27,389 bases of DNA. It comes from Clostridium sp. AF37-5. Its GTDB lineage: Bacteria; Bacillota; Clostridia; Lachnospirales; Lachnospiraceae. The notes beneath the pieces are model-generated. The model ran no database searches, was not told the DNA's origin, and saw only the letters and a list, made by a program, of their open reading frames with translations. Location: positions 1 through 27,389 of the forward strand of contig NZ_QUDR01000030.1 in NCBI RefSeq assembly GCF_003477605.1. The letters run 5' to 3'. The position numbers and the translations under genes are program-made. Positions 1-7,221 of the stretch are shown piece by piece (the first letter of the stretch is position 1; each line of letters begins with the position of its first letter).

Positions 1-98
1 GCAGGAAAAATTTATATTTTTTCAATTGTCTACTTGACGGGAAGCAGTTCAAACCACTTGCCGGTACGGCTCTTTTTTTTCAGATAAGTCAAAACTTA

Positions 99-560
99 TC
101 ATCCTTCAATGGCAATGTATTTTTTCTGCTCCACGGCATCTTTATGCTCTTTCTTTGGAACAAACAATTTCAAAATACCATGCTTAAACTCTGCCTTGAT
201 ATCTTCTTCTGTCACATCTGTACCAACATAAAAGCTTCTCTGGCAGGCACCCTCATAACGCTCTTTGCGGATATAATGTCCTTCTTTTTTCTCTTCGCTC
301 TTATCCAAGCCCTTTGCGGCACTCAAAGTAAGATAACCATCCTCTAATGAGGCTTTTACTTCTTCTTTTTTAAATCCCGGCAAATCAATCATAATCTCGT
401 AACCTTCATCGGTTTCGCGAATATCGGTTTTCATCAAATGACCGGCATTTTTACCATAAAGCTTTTTCTCAGCTCTTCTAAAATCTCTGTCATCATAAAA
501 TGGGAATCCCCCAAAAAAGTCATCAAATAAATTTTCTCCAAAAATACTAGGTGCTAACAT
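99..560 (-). CDS. hsp20: Small heat shock protein, Hsp20/alpha-crystallin family
   Basis: Cytoplasmic ATP-independent holdase chaperone that binds unfolding proteins and passes them to refolding chaperones. The 153 residues are the usual length for a bacterial Hsp20. The N-terminal arm is Phe-rich (residues about 7-21). An alpha-crystallin domain follows (about 41-140), including the IDLPGFKKEEV segment and a GILKLFVPK strand matching the family's G-x-L motif. The C-terminus carries an I-x-I motif (IAI in KKYIAIEG), which in this family docks into neighbouring subunits to build oligomers. The start is supported by an AGGAGAG ribosome binding site just upstream. The gene is monocistronic, with its own SigA-type promoter overlapped by a CIRCE element, so control by the HrcA repressor is expected. 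The stop is TGA followed directly by TAA. The family call is secure. Confidence 0.95.
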   Translation of the reverse strand: MLAPSIFGENLFDDFFGGFPFYDDRDFRRAEKKLYGKNAGHLMKTDIRETDEGYEIMIDLPGFKKEEVKASLEDGYLTLSAAKGLDKSEEKKEGHYIRKERYEGACQRSFYVGTDVTEEDIKAEFKHGILKLFVPKKEHKDAVEQKKYIAIEG

Positions 561-661
561 AAGTCATCTCTCCTTTTCTTCATCAAACTAAACTGTTTCA
601 ATTAACATGTTACCATTTGATTTTTTCTTTCCTAAGAACCCCTTTCCTTTGTTCTAGTTGT

Positions 662-690
662 AATATAACACTTATTGTTAGCACTGTCAA
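662..690 (-). promoter_or_regulatory. SigA-type promoter of hsp20
   Basis: On the minus strand there is a perfect -35 TTGACA (plus-strand 685-690), a 17-base spacer and a -10 TATATT (plus-strand 662-667). The -35 box lies inside the CIRCE element, so a bound repressor would block RNA polymerase. The 5' leader to the ATG is about 100 bases. Confidence 0.8.
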
Positions 691-704
691 GTGGTGAGTG
701 CTAA
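678..704. promoter_or_regulatory. CIRCE operator (HrcA binding site)
   Basis: A 9-9-9 inverted repeat: TTAGCACTG at 678-686, nine spacer bases, GAGTGCTAA at 696-704. The CIRCE consensus is TTAGCACTC-N9-GAGTGCTAA, so only one base of the left arm differs. HrcA binding at CIRCE is well established for groESL and dnaK operons in Firmicutes. Here the site overlaps the hsp20 -35 box, and its right arm contains the stop codon of the upstream gene. Confidence 0.9.
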
Positions 705-1261
705 TTTCTTTGTGAAAGTTTTGTGAACTCTTGTCCAAAGCATGCATACCGTGCCTCATAACGCCTTACACATTCCGCCATTGTTTCTGCGTCTCTCTGA
801 TAAATAAAGATAATATCTTCTACATCTCGTTTTTCTCCCGCTATTTCCCATAAACGGCTCTCAATCTCCCACGGCATTTTCTGCTCCAGCAGATAGCGGA
901 CTCCATAATACTGTAACAGCATGTTCATTCGTTTTTGCTCCGGACAAGACTGTGCTTTTATATAAAAAAACAGCCGATTGCATATATACTCAAAATCATC
1001 CACCAGATAAAATACAAAAAGCAAATCTCGGAAGAACTCGCCACTAAGTGTTTCCAGTCTGATTTTCGACTGATACCACTCCGGTATCTGCTCGTTTCCT
1101 AAATCTGCTTCATCAAAAGTTCCCTCATATATATTTTTCAATATGCCAAAGCCGTGGCAAAAGACCAGTTCCGGCAGAACTGCCAGCGTATAAATCAAAT
1201 ACTCGTTTTCCGTCAATTTGTCCTTTTTTACTCCTCCCCCAACCATATGCGCTTTTCGCAT
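701..1261 (-). CDS. Unrecognised 186-residue protein
   Basis: I do not recognise the family. The protein is 186 residues, mostly helical in character, rich in aromatic and acidic residues, and has no signal peptide, membrane segment or obvious metal-binding motif. A central Tyr/Phe-rich section (FRDLLFVFYLVDDFEYICNR) could be a buried helix pair. The start is well supported: an AGGAGG sequence sits eight bases before the ATG, and the next methionine (residue 6) has no comparable site. The gene lies directly upstream of hsp20 in the same direction, and its TAG stop falls inside the CIRCE element. Read-through from this gene could add to hsp20 transcription, but hsp20 has its own promoter. It is probably a lineage-restricted protein; no function is proposed. 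Confidence 0.7.
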   Translation of the reverse strand: MRKAHMVGGGVKKDKLTENEYLIYTLAVLPELVFCHGFGILKNIYEGTFDEADLGNEQIPEWYQSKIRLETLSGEFFRDLLFVFYLVDDFEYICNRLFFYIKAQSCPEQKRMNMLLQYYGVRYLLEQKMPWEIESRLWEIAGEKRDVEDIIFIYQRDAETMAECVRRYEARYACFGQEFTKLSQRN

Positions 1262-1362
1262 CTTGATTCCTCCTCAATAATATACCGCATTCTGTGAAAA
1301 ATAACGATATAATTATACATATATTTAAGTTTTTTGAAAAGGAACAAACGGTATATCCTTAC

Positions 1363-1379
1363 GAAAAATCAGATTTTTC
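1363..1379. repeat. AT-rich palindrome upstream of the TAXI gene
   Basis: GAAAAATC, one central A, then GATTTTTC: an 8-base inverted repeat located 31 bases upstream of the -35 box of the TAXI lipoprotein promoter. It could be an operator for that promoter. There is no T-run typical of a terminator after it, and the low GC content weakens a terminator reading. Palindromes of this composition also arise by chance. Confidence 0.35.
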
Positions 1380-1409
1380 TAAGCAAAAAACGGCAAAAAA
1401 ATGGATTTC

Positions 1410-1437
1410 TTGCAATTTCTCAAATATCATGTAAAAT
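1410..1437 (+). promoter_or_regulatory. SigA-type promoter for the TAXI-gltS cluster
   Basis: -35 TTGCAA at 1410-1415, a 16-base spacer, and -10 TAAAAT at 1432-1437, followed about 20 bases later by the AAAGGAAA ribosome binding site of the TAXI gene. No other good promoter is seen before the next two genes, so it probably drives the TAXI lipoprotein, the symporter and the 67-residue protein. Confidence 0.6.
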
Positions 1438-1472
1438 AAATTATACCTACAAAAGAAAGGAAATAACATCAC

Positions 1473-2429
1473 ATGAAAAAAATATTATGCATTCTGCTTA
1501 GTTTATTGTTAGTGCTGCTAAACGGCTGTTCCAGTGATACGGGAAACATTCGTTTTGGGGCTGCCGGCGTTGGCGGTATGTATTATACGTTCGCCAATAG
1601 TTTCACCGGAATTCTTAGTAAAGAGAACGAAAATTATTCTTATGAAGTTAAAAACACCGCAGGTTCCACCGCTAATATCCGATTGCTGTCCAATCACTAT
1701 ATCGATTTAGCGATTGCACAGGCTGATTTAATTCAGGATGCCTATGAGGGAACCGGTGCATTTGATGGTAACATCTGTAAAGACTACAGTGCCATTGCCG
1801 GTCTCTATACAGAAGCCTGCCAGATTGTTGTCCGTGCAGACTCATCCATTTATTCACTCGATGATTTGCAGGGAAAACATATCAGTATCGGTGCCTCGGA
1901 ATCCGGCACAGAGCGAAATGCAAAAGAAATTCTTGCAGCAACAGGATTAACCTCCCGTCTGGTTCAGACAGAAAATTATGATTATACACAGGCCGCCAAC
2001 CAGCTTTCCAATCATGAAATTGATGCCTTTTTTTGTACTGCAGGTACCAAGACAACGATTATCGAGGAACTGGCAAAGGAGTGTCCAATCCGGCTTCTCA
2101 GCCTAAATAAGACATGCTTAAAAAAACTAATGGCATCCTCTCCTTCATATATCCATTATACCATTCCGGCTAACACTTATACCGGACAGGATAAAGAAGT
2201 AACAACCATAGGAGTGAAATCTATTCTTTTAGCATCGGATGATTTATCCGAGGACACCGTTAATATAATTACAAAAGCCTTATTTGAGCATAATAAAGAT
2301 TTACAGTATGCAACATCCCTAAATTTGGCCTTAAACGAAACATCTGCTACAAAAGATATTACACTTCCTTTTCATAAAGGAGCCGCCTCTTATTACAAAG
2401 AGAAGAAAATTACCGTTTCGACAAAATAG
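1473..2429 (+). CDS. TAXI-family substrate-binding lipoprotein
   Basis: Extracytoplasmic substrate-binding protein of the TAXI type (TRAP-associated extracytoplasmic immunogenic). The 318 residues begin with a type II signal peptide: a Lys pair, a Leu-rich core, and a lipobox LNGC with Cys19 as the lipidated residue. The mature N-terminus carries the family hallmarks GGMYYTFA (about residues 34-41) and NTAGSTANIRLL (about 61-72), followed by the typical repeated-lobe pattern up to a KGAASYYKEK segment near the C-terminus. TAXI proteins normally work with a fused TRAP membrane permease, and some bind glutamate or glutamine. Here the gene lies 18 bases upstream of a GltS-type symporter and no TRAP permease is present, so the likely job is delivering glutamate or a related amino acid to that symporter. 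Family assignment is firm; substrate and partner are inferred. Confidence 0.88.
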   Translation: MKKILCILLSLLLVLLNGCSSDTGNIRFGAAGVGGMYYTFANSFTGILSKENENYSYEVKNTAGSTANIRLLSNHYIDLAIAQADLIQDAYEGTGAFDGNICKDYSAIAGLYTEACQIVVRADSSIYSLDDLQGKHISIGASESGTERNAKEILAATGLTSRLVQTENYDYTQAANQLSNHEIDAFFCTAGTKTTIIEELAKECPIRLLSLNKTCLKKLMASSPSYIHYTIPANTYTGQDKEVTTIGVKSILLASDDLSEDTVNIITKALFEHNKDLQYATSLNLALNETSATKDITLPFHKGAASYYKEKKITVSTK

Positions 2430-2447
2430 CAAATAGGAAGGATTACT

Positions 2448-3635
2448 ATGAACATTGAATTTGATATGTACCAGACACTGGCACTTGCCGTTTTGGTACT
2501 TTTACTTGGAAGTTTCTTAAAAAAACACATTCATTTTTTGGAAAAATTCTGTATTCCGGCACCTGTTATCGGTGGTTTGTTGTTTGCCATCTTAACCTGC
2601 ATCGGTTACTCGACCGGACTTGCTGATTTTACCTTTGATGACACCCTGCGCGAAGTATGTATGGTTTTTTTCTTTACTTCGGTTGGATTTCAGGCAAATC
2701 TGAAAGTATTAAAAAGTGGCGGAAAATCAATGATTATTTTCCTCTTCTTAGTCATCACCTTAATTGTTTCACAAAACCTGCTTGCAGTTGGTCTTTCCAA
2801 ACTGCTGCAATTAAATCCGCTTGTCGGTATGTGTACCGGATCAATTCCAATGGTCGGAGGCCACGGTACTGCCGGTGCCTTTGGACCGGTTTTGGAGGAT
2901 TTTAATATTCAGGGTGCAACCACAATTTGTACGGCTGCCGCAACCTTTGGATTAATTATGGGAAGTTTAATCGGCGGTCCAATCGGCAAGCGCCTCATTG
3001 AAAAAAGAAATTTAATGGATACCGTTGCCACCGAAGATGACAGTCTTTTAATTGAAGATGAAGAAAAGCACAAACGCCACACAAACATGTATGCAACCGC
3101 CGTTTTCCAGTTGATTTTAGCAATCGGTCTGGGAACCATTTTTTCCTGGCTGCTTACCAAAACCGGACTTACTTTTCCGATTTATATTGGTGCCATGCTT
3201 GCCGCAGCATTAATCCGAAATATCGCTGAGTATACAAATTTTACAACCATTCATATGGGTGAAATCAATGACTTTGGCGGAATTTCATTATCCTTGTTTT
3301 TGGGAATGGCAATGATTACTTTGAAGTTATGGGAGTTAGCTTCTCTGGCACTTCCGCTTGTCATTTTGCTTGCTGCGCAGACACTTCTCATCGGCGTATT
3401 TACTTACTTTGTTATATTCCGTATCATGGGGCATGACTACGATGCCGCAGTTCTCGCTGCCGGTACTTGTGGATTTGGTATGGGCGCAACCCCAAATGCC
3501 ATGGCAAATATGCAGGCCTTATGCGACCGCTTTGTGCCATCGGTAAAAGCTTATCTGCTGATTCCACTGGTGGGAAGTCTGTTTGCCGATTTTATCAACA
3601 GTTTGGTTATTACATTTTTTATCAACATTATATAA
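2448..3635 (+). CDS. gltS: Sodium/glutamate symporter, GltS family
   Basis: Inner-membrane secondary transporter of the ESS family, which couples Na+ entry to glutamate uptake. The 395 residues are the usual length. About ten hydrophobic segments are visible, arranged as two halves around a charged cytoplasmic loop (residues about 185-215, EKRNLMDTVATEDDSLLIEDEEKHKRH). Family-typical glycine-rich reentrant motifs occur in each half: GSIPMVGGHGTAGAFGPVLE (about 130-149) and GTCGFGMGATPNAMANMQAL (about 343-362). A GGAAGG ribosome binding site precedes the ATG. The gene is 18 bases downstream of the TAXI lipoprotein and 12 bases upstream of the 67-residue protein, which indicates one operon. GltS proteins are not known to need a binding protein, which makes this arrangement notable. 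Glutamate as substrate comes from family knowledge and is not proven here. Confidence 0.92.
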   Translation: MNIEFDMYQTLALAVLVLLLGSFLKKHIHFLEKFCIPAPVIGGLLFAILTCIGYSTGLADFTFDDTLREVCMVFFFTSVGFQANLKVLKSGGKSMIIFLFLVITLIVSQNLLAVGLSKLLQLNPLVGMCTGSIPMVGGHGTAGAFGPVLEDFNIQGATTICTAAATFGLIMGSLIGGPIGKRLIEKRNLMDTVATEDDSLLIEDEEKHKRHTNMYATAVFQLILAIGLGTIFSWLLTKTGLTFPIYIGAMLAAALIRNIAEYTNFTTIHMGEINDFGGISLSLFLGMAMITLKLWELASLALPLVILLAAQTLLIGVFTYFVIFRIMGHDYDAAVLAAGTCGFGMGATPNAMANMQALCDRFVPSVKAYLLIPLVGSLFADFINSLVITFFINII

Positions 3636-3647
3636 GGAGGTTTACTT

Positions 3648-3851
3648 ATGTTTTTTAAAAAGAAAAAATATATTACAATAAACAATCCTCAGAAAAACAG
3701 AAAAAATTACGATTTGACTTATGATAATGTAGCCATTCCGGAGGTGCATACACATGAGGCCTCTGACAGCACAAATGCAGTCTCCTCGAATGCCTCTGTT
3801 GACTATGACAACCTTGCAATTCCTGAAGTACACATTAAGGGGAGGAAGTAA
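3648..3851 (+). CDS. 67-residue repeat protein of the gltS-asnB cluster (unrecognised)
   Basis: A small hydrophilic protein that I do not recognise. A strong AGGAGG site lies seven bases upstream of the ATG and gltS ends 12 bases before it, so translation is very likely. The N-terminus is basic (MFFKKKKY) with an Asn/Lys-rich stretch to residue 20. A ten-residue unit follows twice: YDNVAIPEVH at 25-34 and YDNLAIPEVH at 53-62, nine of ten positions identical, period 28. The units are joined by a Ser/Asn/Ala-rich linker, and the protein ends in IKGRK. There is no signal peptide, membrane helix or cysteine. It could be a peptide that docks to the symporter or to a partner enzyme through the two motifs, a regulatory peptide, or a modified-peptide precursor. 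None of these is supported beyond repeat structure and location. Confidence 0.75.
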   Translation: MFFKKKKYITINNPQKNRKNYDLTYDNVAIPEVHTHEASDSTNAVSSNASVDYDNLAIPEVHIKGRK

Positions 3852-3884
3852 TCTTTTTCCCATACATGTTTCCCCCTTTTTTTG
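3837..3884 (+). terminator. Possible weak terminator before asnB
   Basis: AAGGGG at 3837-3842 can pair with CCCCTT at 3873-3878, followed by a run of Ts to 3883. An alternative inner stem pairs GGGAGGAA with TTTTTCCC, including two G-U pairs. The loop is long and the stem short, so this would at most reduce transcription into asnB. It overlaps the last codons of the 67-residue protein. Confidence 0.3.
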
Positions 3885-3931
3885 CATACAGTATATCATA
3901 TGGAATTATTTCTTTGCAAAAGGAGGTTACT

Positions 3932-5785
3932 ATGTGCAGCATATCCGGCTTTTATGACCCCACGGCCGATTTTACCGGGCAGCGGGATTCTTTTTTGCAT
4001 ATTTTAGATGAAATGAAACACTGTCTTGCCCACCGCGGTCCTGACGATAATGACAGTCTGCTGACACCACACTGTGGACTGGCACACACAAGACTTTCCA
4101 TCATTGATTTGGCAGGTGGCCACCAGCCTATGACAAGAGAACTGGATGGCTATCCTTATCATATTGTATATAATGGTGAAATTTACAATATGAAAGAGTT
4201 AAAAAATGACTTGGCAAACCATCAGGTTTTTCCAAAAACGAATTCTGACACAGAAATCTTATTATTATCATATTTAACCTTTGGCGCCGATTTTGTAAAA
4301 AAAGTCGACGGTATTTTTGCCTTTGCCATTTATGATGAAAGGCACAATACACTGACTTTATTCCGGGATTCATTCGGCGTAAAACCACTTTTTTATACCA
4401 TGATAAATGGAACGATTGTTTTTTCCTCGGAGCCAAAAGGCTGCTTTTGCTTTCCGGGTATAAAAGCAGAACTTGATGTGGATGGACTCAATGAGATTTT
4501 ATCATTAGGTCCGGCACGCACGCCGGGAAGCGGCGTATTTTACGGATTTCACGAGCTGCTGCCGGGGTGTTACCTGACGTGCTCTGTTTTTGGAAGAAAA
4601 ATGACGCAGTATTTCCATCTGGAAAGCAGACCGCATTTTGATTCTTATGAGGAAACCGTTGAAAAAACATCATTTCTGATTCAGGATGCCATCAAAAGAC
4701 AAATGGTATCCGATGTGCCAATCTGCACCTTTTTATCCGGCGGTGTCGATTCGAGCGTGGTCTCTGCGGTCTGTGCCGCCGAGTTAAAGAAACAGGGAAA
4801 AAAACTCACCACATTTTCCTTTGATTTCATCGATAATGACAAGTATTTTAAGGCGAATTCTTTTCAGCCGTCGCAAGACCGCCCATATGTGGACAAAATG
4901 GTTTCTTTTCTGGATTCCGACCATCACTATCTCGAATGTGACAACAAAATGCAGGCAGATTTATTATACCGCTCGGTGGACGCACACGACCTCCCATGCA
5001 TGGCGGATATCGATTCCTCTTTGCAGTATTTTTGCGAGGAAGTCAGCCATTCCCATAAAGTGGTACTAACCGGCGAATGTGCAGACGAGGTATTTGGCGG
5101 ATACCCATGGTTTCACAGGGAGGAAATGCTTAACTCCGGTACATTTCCATGGACTCCTTCACTCACCCCGCGAAAAGTTCTTTTGAAGGATGACTTAGTA
5201 AAAAGTCTTCACATGGATGAATATGTAAAAAATATTTATGACCGGTCAGTCAGTGAAATTAATGTTCTCCCATCCGAAAATGAAATTGAGACAAATAGAC
5301 GGCGGATTGGTTATTTAAATATCCGTTTCTTTATGCAGACGCTGCTAAACCGTATGGACCGCACAAGCATGTTCTCGGGATTAGAAGCACGTGTTCCATT
5401 TGCTGACCGAAAACTTGTCGACTACGTTTTTAATATTCCATGGGAAATGAAAGCAAAGGACGGACTTGTCAAAAATATACTGCGTCAGGCATCAAAAGGA
5501 CTTTTGCCGGATGAAATTTTGTTCCGCCGCAAAAGCCCTTATCCAAAAACATACAATCCTTATTATGAAAATTTGTTGGCAAAACGCCTCAAGGAGGTAC
5601 TTTCCGACTCTGCAAGTCCCCTGCATTCTCTCCTTGATTTAAAGCAGGTCACCCAGTTTTTAGAAAATCCAAAAGATTACGGGGCACCTTGGTACGGTCA
5701 GCTCATGGCAGGCCCACAAATGATTGCCTACCTTTTGCAGATTGAATATTTCTTACGAAAATATAACGTATCCATCCGGATTTAA
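3932..5785 (+). CDS. asnB: Asparagine synthetase B (glutamine-hydrolysing)
   Basis: Makes asparagine from aspartate, glutamine and ATP. I place the start at 3932, where AGGAGG precedes ATG-TGC, because the mature enzyme needs Cys2 as the N-terminal nucleophile. An ATG further upstream would bury it. The result is 617 residues. The class II glutamine amidotransferase domain (about 1-200) shows Cys2, RLSIIDL (Arg54), NGEIYN (81-86), a conserved Asp at 106 and RDSFGVKPLFY. The synthetase domain (about 240-600) has the pyrophosphate loop SGGVDSS at 269-275 and GECADEVFGGYP. All visible catalytic elements are intact. The gene is 80 bases after the 67-residue protein on the same strand, so co-transcription with the glutamate-transport genes is possible. 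The stop overlaps the convergent dpaB stop, leaving no room for a terminator between them. Confidence 0.93.
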   Translation: MCSISGFYDPTADFTGQRDSFLHILDEMKHCLAHRGPDDNDSLLTPHCGLAHTRLSIIDLAGGHQPMTRELDGYPYHIVYNGEIYNMKELKNDLANHQVFPKTNSDTEILLLSYLTFGADFVKKVDGIFAFAIYDERHNTLTLFRDSFGVKPLFYTMINGTIVFSSEPKGCFCFPGIKAELDVDGLNEILSLGPARTPGSGVFYGFHELLPGCYLTCSVFGRKMTQYFHLESRPHFDSYEETVEKTSFLIQDAIKRQMVSDVPICTFLSGGVDSSVVSAVCAAELKKQGKKLTTFSFDFIDNDKYFKANSFQPSQDRPYVDKMVSFLDSDHHYLECDNKMQADLLYRSVDAHDLPCMADIDSSLQYFCEEVSHSHKVVLTGECADEVFGGYPWFHREEMLNSGTFPWTPSLTPRKVLLKDDLVKSLHMDEYVKNIYDRSVSEINVLPSENEIETNRRRIGYLNIRFFMQTLLNRMDRTSMFSGLEARVPFADRKLVDYVFNIPWEMKAKDGLVKNILRQASKGLLPDEILFRRKSPYPKTYNPYYENLLAKRLKEVLSDSASPLHSLLDLKQVTQFLENPKDYGAPWYGQLMAGPQMIAYLLQIEYFLRKYNVSIRI

Positions 5786-6372
5786 AAGGGAGAGCGGATT
5801 ACCGGCTGCAGCTGTCTGCCGCAAAGAGCCGCCTCAATCGTATCCGGTATCAGTTCCGTATGGGCAATCATCGACTTCGGTTTCTTTTCGCAGTCATCCT
5901 GCCCAAACGGAACAAAATAGAAATTTTTTGTATTCATCAAGAAACCAATGTTCTTTAAACTGGCTCCAAGTGCATCATTGGTAGCCGGTGAAAGAACAAC
6001 CGGTTTGTCATTCCGCATATGCGCTTTTGCCGCCATCAATACCGGTGTATCGGTAATCCCCGCTGCAAGTTTTGCCATCGTATTTCCGGTACATGGCGCA
6101 ATTACCAGAATATCCAAAAGACCTTTCGGGCCAATCGGTTCCGCCTCCTGAATTGAAAAAATTCCACGTTCTCCCGTAATTTCCTGTATTTCGATAATAA
6201 AATCTCTCGCATCGCCAAACCGGCAGTTCACGGTCTGTGCGGTCTGGGAAAAAATCGGAATGACCCGATTATCCTCCTTGACAAGCTGCCTGACCACTTC
6301 TTTTATTTTCTCATAAGTGCAAAAAGAGCCGGTAAACGCAAAGCCAACCGTACGCTGTTTCTTTTTGCTCAT
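5782..6372 (-). CDS. dpaB: Dipicolinate synthase subunit B
   Basis: Small subunit of dipicolinate synthase (SpoVFB in Bacillus subtilis), which with DpaA makes pyridine-2,6-dicarboxylate from a lysine-pathway intermediate in the mother cell. Dipicolinate then loads the spore core as its calcium salt. The 196 residues match the family's length and show its flavoprotein-like fold: GFAFTGSFCTYEK near the N-terminus, and the diagnostic APCTGNTMAKLAAGITDTPV segment followed by RNDKPVVLSPATNDALG. It starts four bases after dpaA ends, with a GGGAG site inside the dpaA tail, so the two are cotranscribed. The 3' end overlaps asnB by four bases (convergent stop codons). This gene pair is good evidence that the organism forms spores. 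Confidence 0.95.
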   Translation of the reverse strand: MSKKKQRTVGFAFTGSFCTYEKIKEVVRQLVKEDNRVIPIFSQTAQTVNCRFGDARDFIIEIQEITGERGIFSIQEAEPIGPKGLLDILVIAPCTGNTMAKLAAGITDTPVLMAAKAHMRNDKPVVLSPATNDALGASLKNIGFLMNTKNFYFVPFGQDDCEKKPKSMIAHTELIPDTIEAALCGRQLQPVIRSPF

Positions 6373-6376
6373 TCCG

Positions 6377-7156
6377 CTAATCTCCCAAAATTGTTTTCTT
6401 AATTACTTCCATAAGTATGCCGGCTGATGACTTCGGTGCATAAATGCCGGGAAGTCCTAAACATAATTTTGCAAAAATCGACGATTCCTGACAATAGGAA
6501 AAATCCGTCCCACCCGGTCTTGATGCAATATCAATAATACACACCTCCGGCTTTACTCCCTGCAACCGCTCTTTGGTAAGAACCGGTGCCGGTACGGTAT
6601 TAAAAATAAAATCATATTTTGACATTGTATCTTTTGGTGCATCAAAGGAACAAGCCTGATAGCCATAACTTTTTGCCCGCTCTCTCTTTTTCTCCTTCCG
6701 CTCCATAACAGTAACGGATGCCCTCCATTGGCTGAGTTTTGCCGCCAGTGCCGCTCCACACGTTCCATATCCAGTGACCAGACACTCACTCCCCTGAATG
6801 CTTACACATCCATGGATAAGCGCCTCTGAAACGGCTCCCTCTGCGGTAGCCAGTGCATTTCTCTCCGCCACACCATCTTCTTTGTAATAATCAACCACAC
6901 GAATCCCTCGTTCCTTCGCATAATCTATCGCAGTTTCCGGGAATTTACATCCATAAACCACCTGTCCTTTTTGAAATTTTTCTTTATTTTCCTCAAAAAA
7001 CATGGCAGTCTGTGGAACCGGAAGAAGGATTGCATCATGATAGCCCGGCTGATAACTCATCGCCTCCATCACCTCATGTCCCTCTTTTTTTAACATTTGC
7101 GCTAGATAATACTGCCTTTTTTCTTCCCCCAGAACTAAAAAATGATAAAAAGCCAT
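6377..7156 (-). CDS. dpaA: Dipicolinate synthase subunit A
   Basis: NAD(P)-dependent subunit of dipicolinate synthase (SpoVFA). The nucleotide-binding glycine motif is VTGYGTCGAALAAKL (about residues 127-141). The C-terminal part holds the highly conserved CIIDIASRPGGTDFSYC and LGLPGIYAPKSSAGILMEVI. At 259 residues it is shorter than the roughly 300-residue Bacillus subtilis protein; the difference lies in the N-terminal domain, which still shows an initial beta-strand (FLVLGEEKRQYYLAQMLKKEG) and an ILLPVP strand. The protein therefore looks compact, with no sign of breakage. A GGAGAG site precedes the ATG. Upstream lies a sequence fitting a SigK promoter, consistent with the known late mother-cell expression of this operon. 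Immediately upstream is the lysR gene, 65 bases away. Confidence 0.93.
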   Translation of the reverse strand: MAFYHFLVLGEEKRQYYLAQMLKKEGHEVMEAMSYQPGYHDAILLPVPQTAMFFEENKEKFQKGQVVYGCKFPETAIDYAKERGIRVVDYYKEDGVAERNALATAEGAVSEALIHGCVSIQGSECLVTGYGTCGAALAAKLSQWRASVTVMERKEKKRERAKSYGYQACSFDAPKDTMSKYDFIFNTVPAPVLTKERLQGVKPEVCIIDIASRPGGTDFSYCQESSIFAKLCLGLPGIYAPKSSAGILMEVIKKTILGD

Positions 7157-7188
7157 AATACACTCTCCGATACAGCAGTTGTTATTGT

Positions 7189-7216
7189 TAGTATATGATA
7201 TTCAGGGAATCAAGGT
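7189..7216 (-). promoter_or_regulatory. SigK-like sporulation promoter of dpaAB
   Basis: On the minus strand CATATACTA (plus-strand 7189-7197) fits the SigK -10 pattern CATAnnnTA exactly. Sixteen bases upstream is an ACC (plus-strand 7214-7216) matching the short SigK -35 core. spoVF transcription by SigK is established in Bacillus subtilis, so motif and gene agree. A SigE reading of the same bases is possible because the two consensus sequences overlap. Confidence 0.6.
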
Positions 7217-7221
7217 CCAAA

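Noticed and set aside
59..80. GCCG-GTA-CGGC followed by eight Ts as a plus-strand terminator
   Set aside because: The stem is only four base pairs and no plus-strand gene is identifiable to its left.
83..100. GATAAGT/ACTTATC hairpin at the hsp20 stop as a terminator
   Set aside because: The stem is AT-rich and no T-run follows on the minus strand, where termination would be needed.
3866..3931. Longer start of asnB with 22 extra residues
   Set aside because: It would move the catalytic cysteine away from the N-terminus. The AGGAGG site points to the ATG at 3932.
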